NCBI RefSeq assembly: GCF_018139145.2
Contig: NC_059478.1
Span: forward strand, 11,639,001 to 11,703,000
Reading direction: 5' to 3'
Length of the DNA stretch: 64,000 bases
DNA from: Gymnogyps californianus
Taxonomy: Eukaryota > Chordata > Aves > Accipitriformes > Cathartidae
The position numbers and the translations under genes are program-made. A model generated the notes under the pieces. That model searched no databases. It saw nothing but the letters and a program-made list of their open reading frames with translations, and was not told where the DNA came from. How positions within the stretch are numbered: the first letter of the stretch is position 1; each line of letters starts with the position of its first letter. Positions 39,634 to 50,711 of the stretch are shown here, piece by piece.

Positions 39634-39675
39634 CTCAGCTGGTATCAAGAGGTGTAGTTCCACTGACATTTCACC
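39634..39675. repeat. Ancient palindromic amniote repeat piece (copy 2)
   Basis: CTCAGCTGGTATCAAGAGG is followed by GTGTAGTTCCACTGACATTT. This matches one arm and the centre of the same family as the piece at 37803, roughly CTCAGCTGGTGTAAAT followed by GTAGCTCCACTGAC. It is a short fragment, so confidence is limited. Confidence 0.4.
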
Positions 39676-41219
39676 ATGACTGTCCCTGACTGGACCTAAA
39701 TATGTATTCATTAAATGACAAGTTCTTCAAAAAACTAAAATGTAAAGTCCTGTGAAATTCATGTCTTAAGTTTTCCTCCCATGAACAGATTAAAAAAAAA
39801 AGTACTGTCAATAGCTTACATGTTGTGAGCATTTTCTGTGTTTTCACTGTTCCTAATAGGTCTGTGTATGGCAGAGGAAGGTTTCTTATGAAACTTCATA
39901 TAACTAGAAAAGAAGGTTTTAATGCAGCCTTCACCAAATATGTTTTCAGGAACAAGAGAGGAGGGCATTCAGACATTTCCAGACACTAGATAGATTTAGG
40001 GTAAAATGCAAATCTGGGTTTGGGATGGAAAGAAAAAGACGTACAACAGGCATTACAAGTTTTGATTCCTGATAAAGGTTGTTATTTCTTCCAAGTAGGG
40101 GCTTATGTTTTACATATTTATTCCAATATTCACTCTGATAGACCCATTAAAAACCTGAATGTTAGCTCCAAAATCTTTCCCTATCAGATACTGAGTCCTC
40201 AGACTTCATCAGGGCAAAAGTTTTCCATTTGGCAATGCCAATCGAGGAAGACGTACAGAAGTAGGCCATTTTCCTGATTGTTATGGATGAGCTGGAAAAC
40301 ACTGTTGTCTAAAAATGAATTATTTCAAATTTAATGGACCCTAAGTAATAATAAAAAATTGTAATTTTTTTTGAGGAAAATGTCAAAAACGTAACCCTGT
40401 TTTCTCTACCTCACAGTGCTTTCCCCAGAGACTACCTGGCTTTTATGACATCCTATGGGATTCCAAGTCCCATCAGCTGAAAAGGGGTAGGAAGTTTCTC
40501 AGAGATTGCTGCCTTTCCTATTTTCTTTGGCTCTTGAGCTGTATAGTTTTTAGGGCATGCCAGATACTGGTTTCACATGAGATACTTGCCCAAAAAGGAT
40601 CAGAGAAAACATTTAATATTTTCATTACGAATTTGGCACCCTTGACTATTTTGAGAAAGTGAATTGTTCGGTTAGGTTCTTTATTTATTGGGGAAGGGGA
40701 AGGCTGTTTCTTTCCCACCAAAAATGAAATACTCCATGGTTAAATCTCAGATCCCACAGTTAGGTGACCTTTTTCCAGACAGACCATAAACCAAATGGAT
40801 ACTGACATTAGTCCCTTTCTGCTTTGTGAGATTACTGTCCTCTGTTTGGTTCTAGAAGGAAACACCCTAGAAGTATGAGTGCTTGTCCTTGCTTCAGAAT
40901 CACGCTTAGCACCACTCACTGCAGTAGCACCACAGCTTTTCCAGCTAAGCAAAATGCAGTTATCATATTGAGAAAAAGGAAAACACTACACTAAACATCC
41001 ATTGTCTTTCATCATCCATTAGGAAAAGAGATCCTGCAAAGTTTTTCACCCTGTAGAAACACAAACTAAGTAAAATCACAGTGTCTTACTTGTTGATGAT
41101 CATAGTCATTTCCAGATTTTTAAAATGAAGATGATTGTCATTAGGAAATTTGGTCAAACTGAAGAAAAGACTGTTTGGATGTTTGCAGCTCTGTTTCTTT
41201 AGTCCTGGTTAAAGGCTAA
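39676..41219. other. Non-coding DNA, nothing recognised
   Basis: Unique AT-rich sequence without a supported feature. Confidence 0.55.
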
Positions 41220-41290
41220 TTTCTGAGGAGTACTGAGCACCCTCAGTCCCCATTCAAAGAAGTTGTAGCTGAGGGTATTTGGCAACTGAA
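41220..41290. repeat. Ancient amniote repeat piece, TGAGCACC type
   Basis: The block TTTCTGAGGAGTACTGAGCA with CCCTCAGTCCCCATTCAAAG and GTTGTAGCTGAGGGT resembles an old palindromic amniote repeat, with a GTGCTGAGCACCC arm, a CCATTGACTTCAATGG-type centre and an inverted arm. It is diverged. It may be related to, but is not the same as, the CTGGTGTAAAT family. Confidence 0.4.
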
Positions 41291-44195
41291 ATGAAGACTC
41301 CAATGATTGACACCATTTCTTTCTTACTTACACTTGGTTATGAGAATGGGACACCCTAACGTTTATGGTGATACTGTTATAAGTAAGTTTTTGAACTACT
41401 TTTATAGCCATACATATTTTTTATCCTACATATTGAATCTACAGCTTGCTCCAAAATCTGGTTGAATATGTGATTCTGTTGGATGTAATCTAACAAAAAT
41501 CCAAAATTTTTAAAGGCAAAGTCTGACTGCTTGATTTTTATTTTCTTTAAAACACTGCTTCATTTTCTGAAGTTCACTCTTTTTATTTTTCACAAAGTTT
41601 TCACATTATATTTCTAGGCATGGGCCCATTATTCCACCTATGTTCCTTAGTGGCAGAGAAAAGATTTGGTTTAGAATCAGTATTGTAAGTATGTAGTAAA
41701 AAAATTGGAAGGTTGAATTTTAACATAATGCATAGAAGGTATTATTCTTCCAATAAACGTAAGACATTGCATCAATGGAAATTGCGTCAAATAGCCTCCT
41801 TACTGTTGATCTTCTAGCTCTAGCTAAATTTGCTACAGATTTCTTAAACTGTGTTCCCACACTGTGTCCCTATCAAAGTTTCTGTTCTAGCAGTCTTACT
41901 GTATGAAGGACATGTTTTGCAGAAGTGGATTCTTTTCATTTTCAGTTTAAAAGTGATAACTGGAATCTCATAGAGGGCTCCATTGCTTTAGAGGCTGTTT
42001 ATGCAAAAGTCTGAATTCTTGCTTTTCTTTGTGGTGAGACTTGTACCTATAATGTGACAACAAAAAAATAATGCAAGCAAATTTTTTTTTTAATGTTTGC
42101 AAATATTTTTTTTTCTTTATTTCTTCTGGGAAGGTTGCATAAGTCATTTTTTAAACAAGTTATAATGAAGTGGCTAAGTTTTGTAATGGGTTGTCCCTGT
42201 CTAATTTCTTTTTTATTAATTAAACAAGTATGCATATCTATCAGCTGGGCATTAGAAAATAGTATTGATACATTCAAAATTTGTTCATAATAGCTGGGAC
42301 AGTAAGTGTTGCTGCAGAAAAGGTCCTCACATCTTAGCTCATAATATCAACCTTTATACTATCATCATGAGTCTTAAGAGATATTACATTAAATAGTTGG
42401 GGCAATTAACAAATTTCTCAGGATAATTCTTTTATTTTGAATTCTTTTGGCCCTAGTTATATCCAAAATAAATTATTCAAGAAGGACTACAGGGAGGCCT
42501 CCTTCACTTTTGATTTTTCAAGGATACATTTTTTTGATACCTGTAAATATTTAGAGATTGAAACACCTAAGTTGTAGACCGAAGTATTTTTAGATCTCTG
42601 ACCATATCTCTGTGATAAGAAATAACATTAAAAAGGAAAGAAATATGTACTGAGTTTAAAATAAGTTAAATGTGAACAGAAACTTTTTTCTTTCTGACTG
42701 GGGCTATTTTCTGTTGACATCAAAATGACCTTTGCCTCATATGCATATTTCCCTCATTTTCCCTTCTCTAAATACTCAAAGATTTCAACCCAAAAGACAT
42801 GTAATTTTCTGTAATGTAAATTAAATTTAAATAATATATAAATAGATTTATGTTTATCTTGTAAATTAGAGTTATAATCTTGGCAGCAAAAATTAAGGAG
42901 CTGGCTGGTGGAAAGAAAAAACCAACTTCTTCCTTCCCTTGTTTTGTCCTAGCTCCTTCCTTCCTCTGCCGACAATCACAATTCTTTCTTCAAAAGGAAC
43001 ACACAGTTAGTCAAAGCCTGACTTTTCAGTTTTTCTTTTGCATTGAGCAAGCTGAAGCAAATTCAGCAGTGCAACTGCAGGCCCTTGTTTGCTAGACTCC
43101 TAAGGAAACTTCTAAAATGTCAATTACATGTGCCAACATGGTTCCTTAAATTACATCTCCCCTAGCCTAAGTAAAACAGAAAACATAAAACAAAAAGTCT
43201 TTTCCCTAACATTTTAAAACTGAAATACCAGAATACCTAGCTTCCTTTTTGCAAAAACTAAGGACAGTGTGGCCCAGATACACAGGATTCATGGCACAGA
43301 TGCAGAGGAACCTACATGTACATGCCACAGATTAATAAGCCTGCAAAGTGTCAGACTTCTGCCCTTAACTCTGCTTGGAATATAGGGTGAGTTTACCTTT
43401 TTGGTGGGCTGCCAAACAGCCAAATGGCCAGAAATTCACAGATAATTGCGGTAGGGTGGTGCATTACCATGAAACACGGCAGGATTGACAGACCAGTCCA
43501 ATTTGCAATCAAAGGTGATGTTTCAAATTCTCTTCTTCCTCTTAGATACCACACAGACATGGGTTTGGTCCTCATGAACATCTCCCACAGGCATAAAGCA
43601 CCAAAGGGTTTATAGGACTGGGGCCATGGATTGTTTTCTCTAGGATAATGTGCCACATCATAGAGCTTTGTATTGCCTAACTTTTGCTGTTGATTAAAAT
43701 CAGCCTTATTCCCTATTGCCATAGTTGCTGTTCTCTTTCAGACATCACCTTTGAGTCTGTGTTTCTAACTAAATTATGCAGAAAAGAAAGGTGAGGAGTG
43801 TCTATAGTATTTGCAAGTGTGAATAATTGATTGTAAAGATTTTTTTTCCCCATGTGAGGCTGTTATTTGTTACATTTTATTAATTTCTGCTTTTTGAATA
43901 TCTGAACTGCAGGCAATAATTCAGTATTACAGATTCATAAGGAAGCCAAATGATCAGTGGTTAAAACATGCACACAAAATTCCTCCTCATTCCCAACAAA
44001 TTTTTCTCTCCAAAGATTTTTCCCTTTCATTTGAGACACTAAATCTTTTATTCTACTGCTTTTGGTCACAAGTAGTGTAAGAAGAAAACAATGAAGTTGT
44101 AAGTTATGTTAGCTATGAAATTTCTTCCTTTTCTGTTTTTCATACCAACATAAACCTCTGACTGCCAATTTGGATCATAGGGGGAATGGAAGTTG
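41291..44195. other. Non-coding AT-rich DNA up to the LTR
   Basis: No gene or repeat supported. Frames such as the 109-codon minus frame at 43393-43722 carry no domain. The target site of the LTR lies at the right edge. Confidence 0.55.
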
Positions 44196-44200
44196 GACTT
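44196..44200. repeat. Target-site duplication, left copy (GACTT)
   Basis: GACTT lies directly before the LTR's first TG and is repeated exactly at 45352-45356 after its last CA. A 5-bp duplication fits an integrase of the ERVL-like (class III) or some class I avian retroviruses. Confidence 0.95.
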
Positions 44201-44380
44201 TGTATTGGGTTTTGCGTGGCAAGGTTTTGGTAGCGGGGCAGCTACAGTGATGGCTTCTGTGAGAAGATGCCAGAAGCTTCCCCTGTGTCTGACAGAGCCA
44301 ATGCCAGCCGGCTCCAAGATGGACCCGCCAATGGCCAAGGCCAAGCCCATCAGCGACAGTGGCAGCGCCTCTGGGATAAC

Positions 44381-44388
44381 ATATTTAA
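44381..44388 (+). promoter_or_regulatory. TATA-like box in the LTR
   Basis: ATATTTAA lies about 180 bases into the LTR, upstream of the minisatellite. It is the best TATA-like match on the plus strand. If it is used, the transcribed R region would be unusually long before the poly(A) signal, so its role is uncertain. Confidence 0.35.
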
Positions 44389-44514
44389 GAAAGGGGAAAA
44401 AGTTACTGCGCAGCAGCAATTGCAGCCAGAGAGAGGAGTGAGAACATGTGAGAGGAACAACTCCGCAGACACCAAGGTCAGTGAAGAAGGAGGGGGAGGA
44501 GGTGCTCCAGGCAC

Positions 44515-44945
44515 CAGAGCAGAGATTCCCCTGCAGCCCGTGGTGAAGACCATGGTGAGGCAGGCTGTCCCCCTGCAGCCCATGGACGTCCACAGTGGAG
44601 CAGATATCCACCTGCAGCCCGTGGAGAAGACCCCACACCAGAGCAGGCGGATGCCCGAAGGAGGCTGTGACCCTGTGGGAAGCCCACCCTGGAGCAGGCT
44701 CCTGGCAGGACCTGTGGACCCATGGAGAGAGGAGCCCACGCTGGAGCAGGTTTGCTGGCAGGACTTGTGACCCCGTGGGGGACCCACGCTGGAGCAGTCT
44801 GTTCCTGAAGGACTACACCCTGTGGATGGGACCCATGCTGGAGCAGTTCATGAAGAACTGTAGCCCATGGGAAGGACTCACGTTGGAGAAGTTCATGGAG
44901 GACTGTCTCCCATGGGAGGGACCCCACGCTGGAGCAGGGGAAGAG
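44515..44945 (+). repeat. Degenerate ~48-bp minisatellite inside the LTR
   Basis: A TGGAGCAG-type core recurs at about 44595, 44639, 44689, 44741, 44789, 44838, 44883 and 44929, a spacing of 44 to 52 bases. It alternates with CCCATGGGAGGGACCC-like and CTGCAGCCCGTGG-like segments. Units differ by several bases, so the array is old within the family and was probably present when the element inserted. Confidence 0.85.
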
Positions 44946-45158
44946 TGTGAGGAGTCCTCCCCCTGAGGAGGAAGGAGCGGCAGAAACAATGTGTGGTGAA
45001 ATGACCGCAACCCCCATTCCCCATCCCCCTGAGCCTCTGTAGGGGTAGGAGATAGAGAATTTGGGAGTAAAGTTAAGCCCGGAAAGAAGGGAGGGGTGGG
45101 GGGAAGGTGTTTTAAGATTCAGTTTTATTTCTCATTGTCCTATTCTGATTTGACTGGT

Positions 45159-45164
45159 AATAAA
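45159..45164 (+). terminator. LTR polyadenylation signal AATAAA
   Basis: AATAAA within GGTAATAAATTAAATT, followed at a short distance by a T-rich segment. It is the expected LTR 3'-end signal and shows that the element is in the plus orientation. Confidence 0.75.
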
Positions 45165-45351
45165 TTAAATTAATTTCTTTCCCCAAGTCGAGTCTGGTTT
45201 GCCCATGATGGTAATTGCTGAGCGATCTCCCTGTCCTTATCTTGACCCATGAGCCTTTGGTTATATTTTCTCTCCCCTGCCCAGCTGAGGAGGTGAGTGA
45301 TGGAGCGGCTTTGGTGGGCACCTGGCATCCAGCCAGGGTCAACCCACCACA

Positions 45352-45356
45352 GACTT
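45352..45356. repeat. Target-site duplication, right copy (GACTT)
   Basis: Exact copy of the five bases at 44196-44200, directly after the terminal CA of the LTR. No mismatch, which fits a fairly young insertion. Confidence 0.95.
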
Positions 45357-47084
45357 ATACTGGAAGTACGGAATGGCACATCTTAAAAACCTAAGAAACC
45401 GCAAGTATGTATGCCTGTCAGCTGGCCATGGTCTTATCCATTCCCTAACCTGAATGAAATGATCTGGCAATGTTACTTTTTGAGAGATATTTAGAGAAAG
45501 ACAAAGCAAAGAAGTAAAAAATACAGTAGAAATACATGGGATGAGTGGGAGGAAGTAAATGGAAATGCTGATTTTTACATTTTCTAGTTCTCTGACTCTG
45601 TTTGCACCCAGCACTGAATGACTTACCAGGAAAATACGATTGCTAGCTCTAATGAGTCAAATATTTGTGAGGAATGCTGATTATATAACCACTAAAAGAG
45701 TCTGAAAGAGCACACTTCTTTCAACTGTGCAGCAGAGATGGGCTGCTTAAACAATAATAGTAATTAATGTAATTTGCTTAAAAAAATAACATTCATCCAC
45801 TAGTGTATTTTACATTAGCAAAGTAAAGTTTGCAATATCCTACAATCATGGGACACTAAATAAATAGTAAACAACTGTATTCCATTTTTTACAGATTGGA
45901 AAGCCAAAGCAGAAAAATGTGAAGCTGGCCACACTTTGAAGACAGTTCCGGGGGGGGAAGAAAAAACAACAAACCAAGATCGGTACCTTATTATTTGTGT
46001 TGTGGTAATGCTCAGAAGTTCTATCCCTGAGACAGCACCCCTATTAAGAATACATTAGAAATGTGCATAACTTCATGTGATGCACAGAATAAGTAAATAG
46101 TTCTGAGCACACTTAAATAAACGTCTTTGAAATTTTGAGTCTGAGAGGTCAGCTGATGGTGGGAAGCTATTTTTCCTCTCAATCTTGCTTTATTTTATTC
46201 TCTACTAACAGGATACTATAGCTTATGACATATGGTCCGCTTAAATTAGGCAGGCACTCGGAATCTTGTTCGTTCATCTCAGTGTGTGAAGCCAAGTTGT
46301 CTATTAATAGGAAAAGCCTTGCCCTGGAAGAATGTGTATGCAGCAGTCAGTCTCTGCATGGGGGAAATGAAGGATATGATACAATAGGGAATAAAATTAA
46401 TTTTTTATGTATTACAGCTAGAATCACTATAATGTAATACTGTTCCAAACAAAGTGGAGAAGTGCTGTTAAATCTGTATGTCTAGGAGGTGGTATGTTTG
46501 GTGACTTGATGTCTGTGTTATCCAACATACTGACTTTCCAGAGTTGTCTCCAAGTTGTAATGGACAGCCTCCCTCCTGCTACCAGAGCCCAGAGAGGAAT
46601 AAACCAGGACCACCAGCTAAGGCATTATGTAATTGCCATGGATACGAGCACTGAATGCCCTCAGGTATTGTATTTAAATGAAAAGCTTTAGCCAAAAACA
46701 AAAAAAAAAGATGCATGTAAAAAGGATTTTTAGTTAAGTATGTAATTTTTTCTTTTATAAAACTTGAAATTTTACAAGAATGTTGCAGTGAAAATGCTGA
46801 CATGAAACAATCTTATGAGAAATATCCAACAAAATGCCCACTTTCCTATGCAATATGCTTCAGTGTAAGTTTCAAAAAAATCATTAAAAATAACTGTCTT
46901 TATAGAAGTGAGTTATAGAACTTACTCAGTGATGATTATTATGCAAGAATTAATATATATGTAAATTATCACCAAGCTCTGTTGATTACAGCAATATCCA
47001 TTCCTCTGCTTTTGAAAAATGCAATTTTGCCAGCATGATTCTATACACCATAGCACTGCGGAGATCATTTTCCTAGCCCATCAC
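45357..47084. other. Non-coding DNA, nothing recognised
   Basis: No supported gene or repeat. A motif-rich stretch at 46560-46680, including CATTATGTAATTGCC, could be regulatory, but nothing confirms it. Confidence 0.5.
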
Positions 47085-47430
47085 TTTGACTGTCGAATAT
47101 AACACTCCTTTTCTATCAGATATAAGCAGCTTGTCTTCACTTTCAAAGCCGTTCATAGCTTCACCTCATCCTACCTATCATCTCTCACTCAGGATCAAGA
47201 AATCACTTCTTTCACTGATTAGCCCATGATGCCAGCCTCCTCCACCTACTTCTTAGATTTTCAGTCGCTCAGTTTCAATCTTTATCCCATGCCATTCCTT
47301 ACATTTGGAAAGAGCTGCTTTAGACATCTGCAAAGCTACCTCATTATCTTCCTTCTAATCCCATCTGTGAGGTTCCCCTGCCATTATGCCTTCAAAAGAA
47401 GTTTCAGAGTTTGGACTGAATTTCTCTAGT
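47085..47430 (+). mobile_element. Ancient LINE fragment, C-terminal end of ORF2, sense
   Basis: Despite heavy decay the order of blocks fits an old amniote LINE that I recall from turtle, crocodile and bird sequence. The blocks are TTCACTTTCAAAGCCGTTCA, then TCATCCTACCTATCATCTCT, ATGATGCCAGCCTCC and CCCATGCCATTCC. They end with TTGGAAAGAGCTGC, CATCTGCAAAGCTACCTCAT and a CCATTATGCCTTCAAAAG end. Frames shift, but pieces such as SHAIPYIWKELL keep the W-x-x-L/K-E-L motif found near the end of many LINE ORF2 proteins. The exact family (L2, L3 or old CR1) is not determined. Confidence 0.55.
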
Positions 47431-50400
47431 TATAATGAGCGGCTCCCAAAAAAGATTTCTGGATCAGATTCAAATGGAGCACTCCCAAAGATATGAAGAT
47501 CGGTATTTCCTACTCAGATGCAGCACCGTTGATTCTGTATGGTTAGCAGTGCCTCATTTTCAGAGGATGTTGCCTTGCTGTTGTTGGCGACCAATATATT
47601 TCTGCTTGAAAACAGAACAGAATGAATTTAAGGATGATCTATCTGGATTGCAGGAGCAACTGTGGTAGTCATTGACATGTCTGAAACAAGGGGATAGTCT
47701 AGAGGGTGTCTCAGCCTTTTCCTTCATAGGGCAAGTGATTGGTAAGATATTATTTGTACTGGCTAAGTGAAATAGTGGTCCTGCTGCTGGACACAGACAT
47801 TAGGAATTGTCCTATACCTGTGAGGAAAGACTGACGGGACATTTTTAGTTTTGGTGACGAATTTTGGGGAACTGGGGGCAGGGTATTGTCTCTGGTTTGT
47901 TCAAATTTCTGTTGTGGAATGAATGAGGAGTTATGGGAACCATTGTATTGCACTGGGTTATCATCTTAGCTGAGTACATTTTTCTCTGAAGCGGTTATAT
48001 TTGTAGCCTGTAGCCTTGAACATGGTTGCATGTTGTATCATGTTTGTATTCCCATCTCCAGTGGCAATGACTCAGGGACCAGGTCATCTCTTTACAGGAA
48101 TTACCTACAAAGGAAACTGGAAACTCCATGGCATCTCTCTGTCATCTTTGCCTCCAGATAGTGCCTCCGAACCTCTTCTGAAGGGACTTGTGCAAAGCAG
48201 AGCATGTGAGTACTTCTGCTGGTTTTGATCTAAGCATCTCTATATTTTGGTGAAGATTTTATTTCAGGATGCTGGAGAGAAAGGTGCCTGCCTCCTCCTC
48301 TCCCTCACCTGTCCCTCCTGGCACTCAGCCCCAGCCACTAGGGAACTGTCATGGGTCCTCAAGAGGCAGGAGGCCACAGTTCCCTGAAACTCCTCACCTC
48401 AGGTTTTCTTGGGCCTCCTCTATGCAGGGTTTTCACCCCCCAATCCATCAGCGTTTCCAGCTGCTGAAGGGCCAGCAGGCTCCTCAGTTACTCTGCATGA
48501 AGATGCTAACAGAAACATTCAGACCCCTCTGTTACTGCAGAGCACTTTGTTGGTCTCACATGTTAGTCTGGCTGGCTAAAATCTTCTGAAAAATATTATA
48601 ATTTTCAAGTGATTAAAATGTCTTCTAGAGAACCAGTGACTAGATCCAATTTGAGAATCTTTAACATAGGGAATAACCATTTTTAAACCCCTTTTTAACA
48701 CCCTTTTACATTGCCTTTCCATAATTTATCAGAAGTGGATCTGCACACTTAGAAAGACAGGCTGGATTTCTCCAAGGCACCAATGGGATGTAGATAGCAA
48801 GTCAAGGTCTTGTTCAGAATTTTAGTCTAAAAACACCCACAGATTTGTGCAGATTTCTCAAAATAAAAAGTAAAATCACTCCCAGACTGAGCTTTTTTGC
48901 CAAGTTTCAGCATAAAACTATATTTTTGTAGCCAAGCTATAAATCTCTGAAAATAAGAGTTTATGTGGAAATGCTGATACAGCCTTAGTTATAGCACTGG
49001 TAATGGCTATAGCACTCAATGATTTGATGCTGAAGGCTATTAATCCCAAAGAAAACTTTCTTGGAAGAGGTTGAACTTTGGAGGTCAATGAGATCTCAGA
49101 GGAAGCTGGACTGAAAACTCAGAAAAGCTGTTTTTGTCCATGTAAATCAATTGTTATTGTTTTCCTGTCTGAAAAAAAATTTAATGCAAAGACTAAGGAT
49201 TTACAAACAGGAAAAGGGAGAACCTCTAAAGGTCTTGTAAGAAGTGGTGATTCATAACATTGTTATTTTTTTAGATAGTGCTATTTTAAAACCTTGTTCT
49301 GAAGCCATGCTGATTGTTTAACTGAAGGAAAAACTATGCAATTCACTTATGTGCCCTGGTTTTAAGCTTGTGGTCAGTTTTAGGTTGTGGTACAGTAATT
49401 GCAAATACTGTTTTGTAAGAATTGACCCTCACATTTCAGCAGAACTTACAACAATTAACAGAGGATACACAAGAATTTTTAATAACATGGCCTAGAATAT
49501 CTGAAGAAGTTTTTTGAGTGGTATTTTGAGGCAAAAAATAAGTCAGACAGATCCATTTTAAACAGGAACAGTAAGAGCATGTGGCCTCACAATGAGGCTG
49601 CATTAGGCAGAAGTGCTAGTCTTCCAGTGTAGCATGAGAAGCTCACTTCTTAGCTTCTACCAGGGATATCCAGGACCCTAATACCATTAAGCCTCTGTGA
49701 CTTAATTCCTTAGAAAGCCATCACACTATAGTTTTGCAAATGGTCAAGACTCTGCCATAGGGCCTGACTGGCTTCCTGTCATTAGAACTGAAGAATGCTT
49801 AAAAACATAGCAATAAATCCTCTCCTTTGCTACAGCCAGGTAAATCAGAGCAACTCATTTGGGAGCCTGAAAGCAAAATGTAGGCAATGAAGACTAAACA
49901 TTTTGTGTACTGGCTACCTGGTTTTGGTTGGGCTTCTGGTTCCTTATCATTCTAAATAACAGGATCCTACTGTGTGCCTTCTCAGTTTAAGAAATGTTTT
50001 TGGAAGCTATGACAACAGACAAGCTCATCTGTCAATCAAAATAATAATGATTAAGGTATTTTGAAATTTGTCTGCTTTTATTGAATTTATGCAAGTAAAT
50101 TACTCACTAGCAATTGAGGCTGGGGGGGGGGGTGCTTCTAATTACTAATTAATCACAGCCAGCATTTAGTATGTCTCGTTTAGTGCATTTTCTTCATTCT
50201 GTATTGTTTTTCTGGTTATTCCAGAAAAGTCGAGAATTAAAAAAAGAAAAAAAGAAAGAAAAAAGGCTGCTAAGTGGAAAAAACATATCATACTTAAATG
50301 GAAGCATGAGTAAACTAGTATTTATACAAGATTGTATACGGGCACTACCCAGCTAGTCTAATAGGATGTTCTACACAGCATTGCCAATGTTCAGAAGCTT

Positions 50401-50652
50401 GTACCATACACAGTGGTGCACAGAACAGAGGAAGAACAACCCCCAGTAGATCGGTCCCTTCTCTCCTTCAGGAAATGTGGATGTGACAATAGTTAAGTAG
50501 AGTGAACTGGGAATGTTGAGCATGAGGAGGAAGATGTTGTATCACAACCAAAATATTAATCCTGAAAGTGATCATTTGATAAATATTTTGGAGATGACTC
50601 AGTAATCCATGAAGAGAAGATGGGCAATTATGCTCCTGTAGACATTTTCTCT
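47431..50652. other. Non-coding DNA, G11 tract
   Basis: A GC-richer pyrimidine-rich patch at 48270-48560 gives a 106-codon plus frame without a domain. A G11 run lies at 50122-50132. No repeat family or RNA gene recognised. Confidence 0.5.
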
Positions 50653-50711
50653 GTGCCACTTGTACAAAGTGGTCGGTAGTGCCACTTGTCCTAGTGCCAC
50701 TAGTACAAAGT
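50653..50711. repeat. Short tandem duplication, GTGCCACT-GTACAAAGT
   Basis: An 18-mer GTGCCACTTGTACAAAGT at 50653-50670 recurs at 50694-50711 with one change (A for T). A partial third copy, GTGCCACTTG, lies between them at 50679-50688. Local duplication by slippage is the simplest reading. Confidence 0.85.

Larger units (their letters stand above)
44201..45351 (+). mobile_element. Solo LTR of an avian endogenous retrovirus (ERVL-like)
   Basis: The 1151-bp element begins TGTATTGGG and ends CCACCACA, giving TGT...ACA inverted termini. It is flanked by perfect 5-bp duplications (GACTT), which define both ends and show it is a complete LTR left alone, presumably after LTR-LTR recombination removed the interior and the partner LTR. 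I recognise the sequence as a family widespread in birds. Inside it are a TATA-like ATATTTAA at 44381-44388, a ~48-bp minisatellite at about 44515-44945, a GC-rich middle, and an AATAAA signal at 45159-45164 that sets the plus orientation. Open frames of 120-190 codons on both strands (for example 44267-44770 and 44478-45017) come from the repetitive GC-rich part and are not genes. Assignment to ERVL rests on the 5-bp duplication and family appearance, and is less sure than the LTR call. Confidence 0.93.

Noticed and set aside
44267..45017. Long open frames on both strands (up to 190 codons)
   Set aside because: They fall entirely within or across the solo LTR and its GC-rich minisatellite. 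Overlapping open frames in several registers are a product of the repeat, and none resembles a retroviral or host protein.
44201..45351. Full-length endogenous retrovirus
   Set aside because: Only one LTR is present. The sequences on both sides of the duplicated GACTT are unrelated unique DNA with no gag, pol or env remnants.
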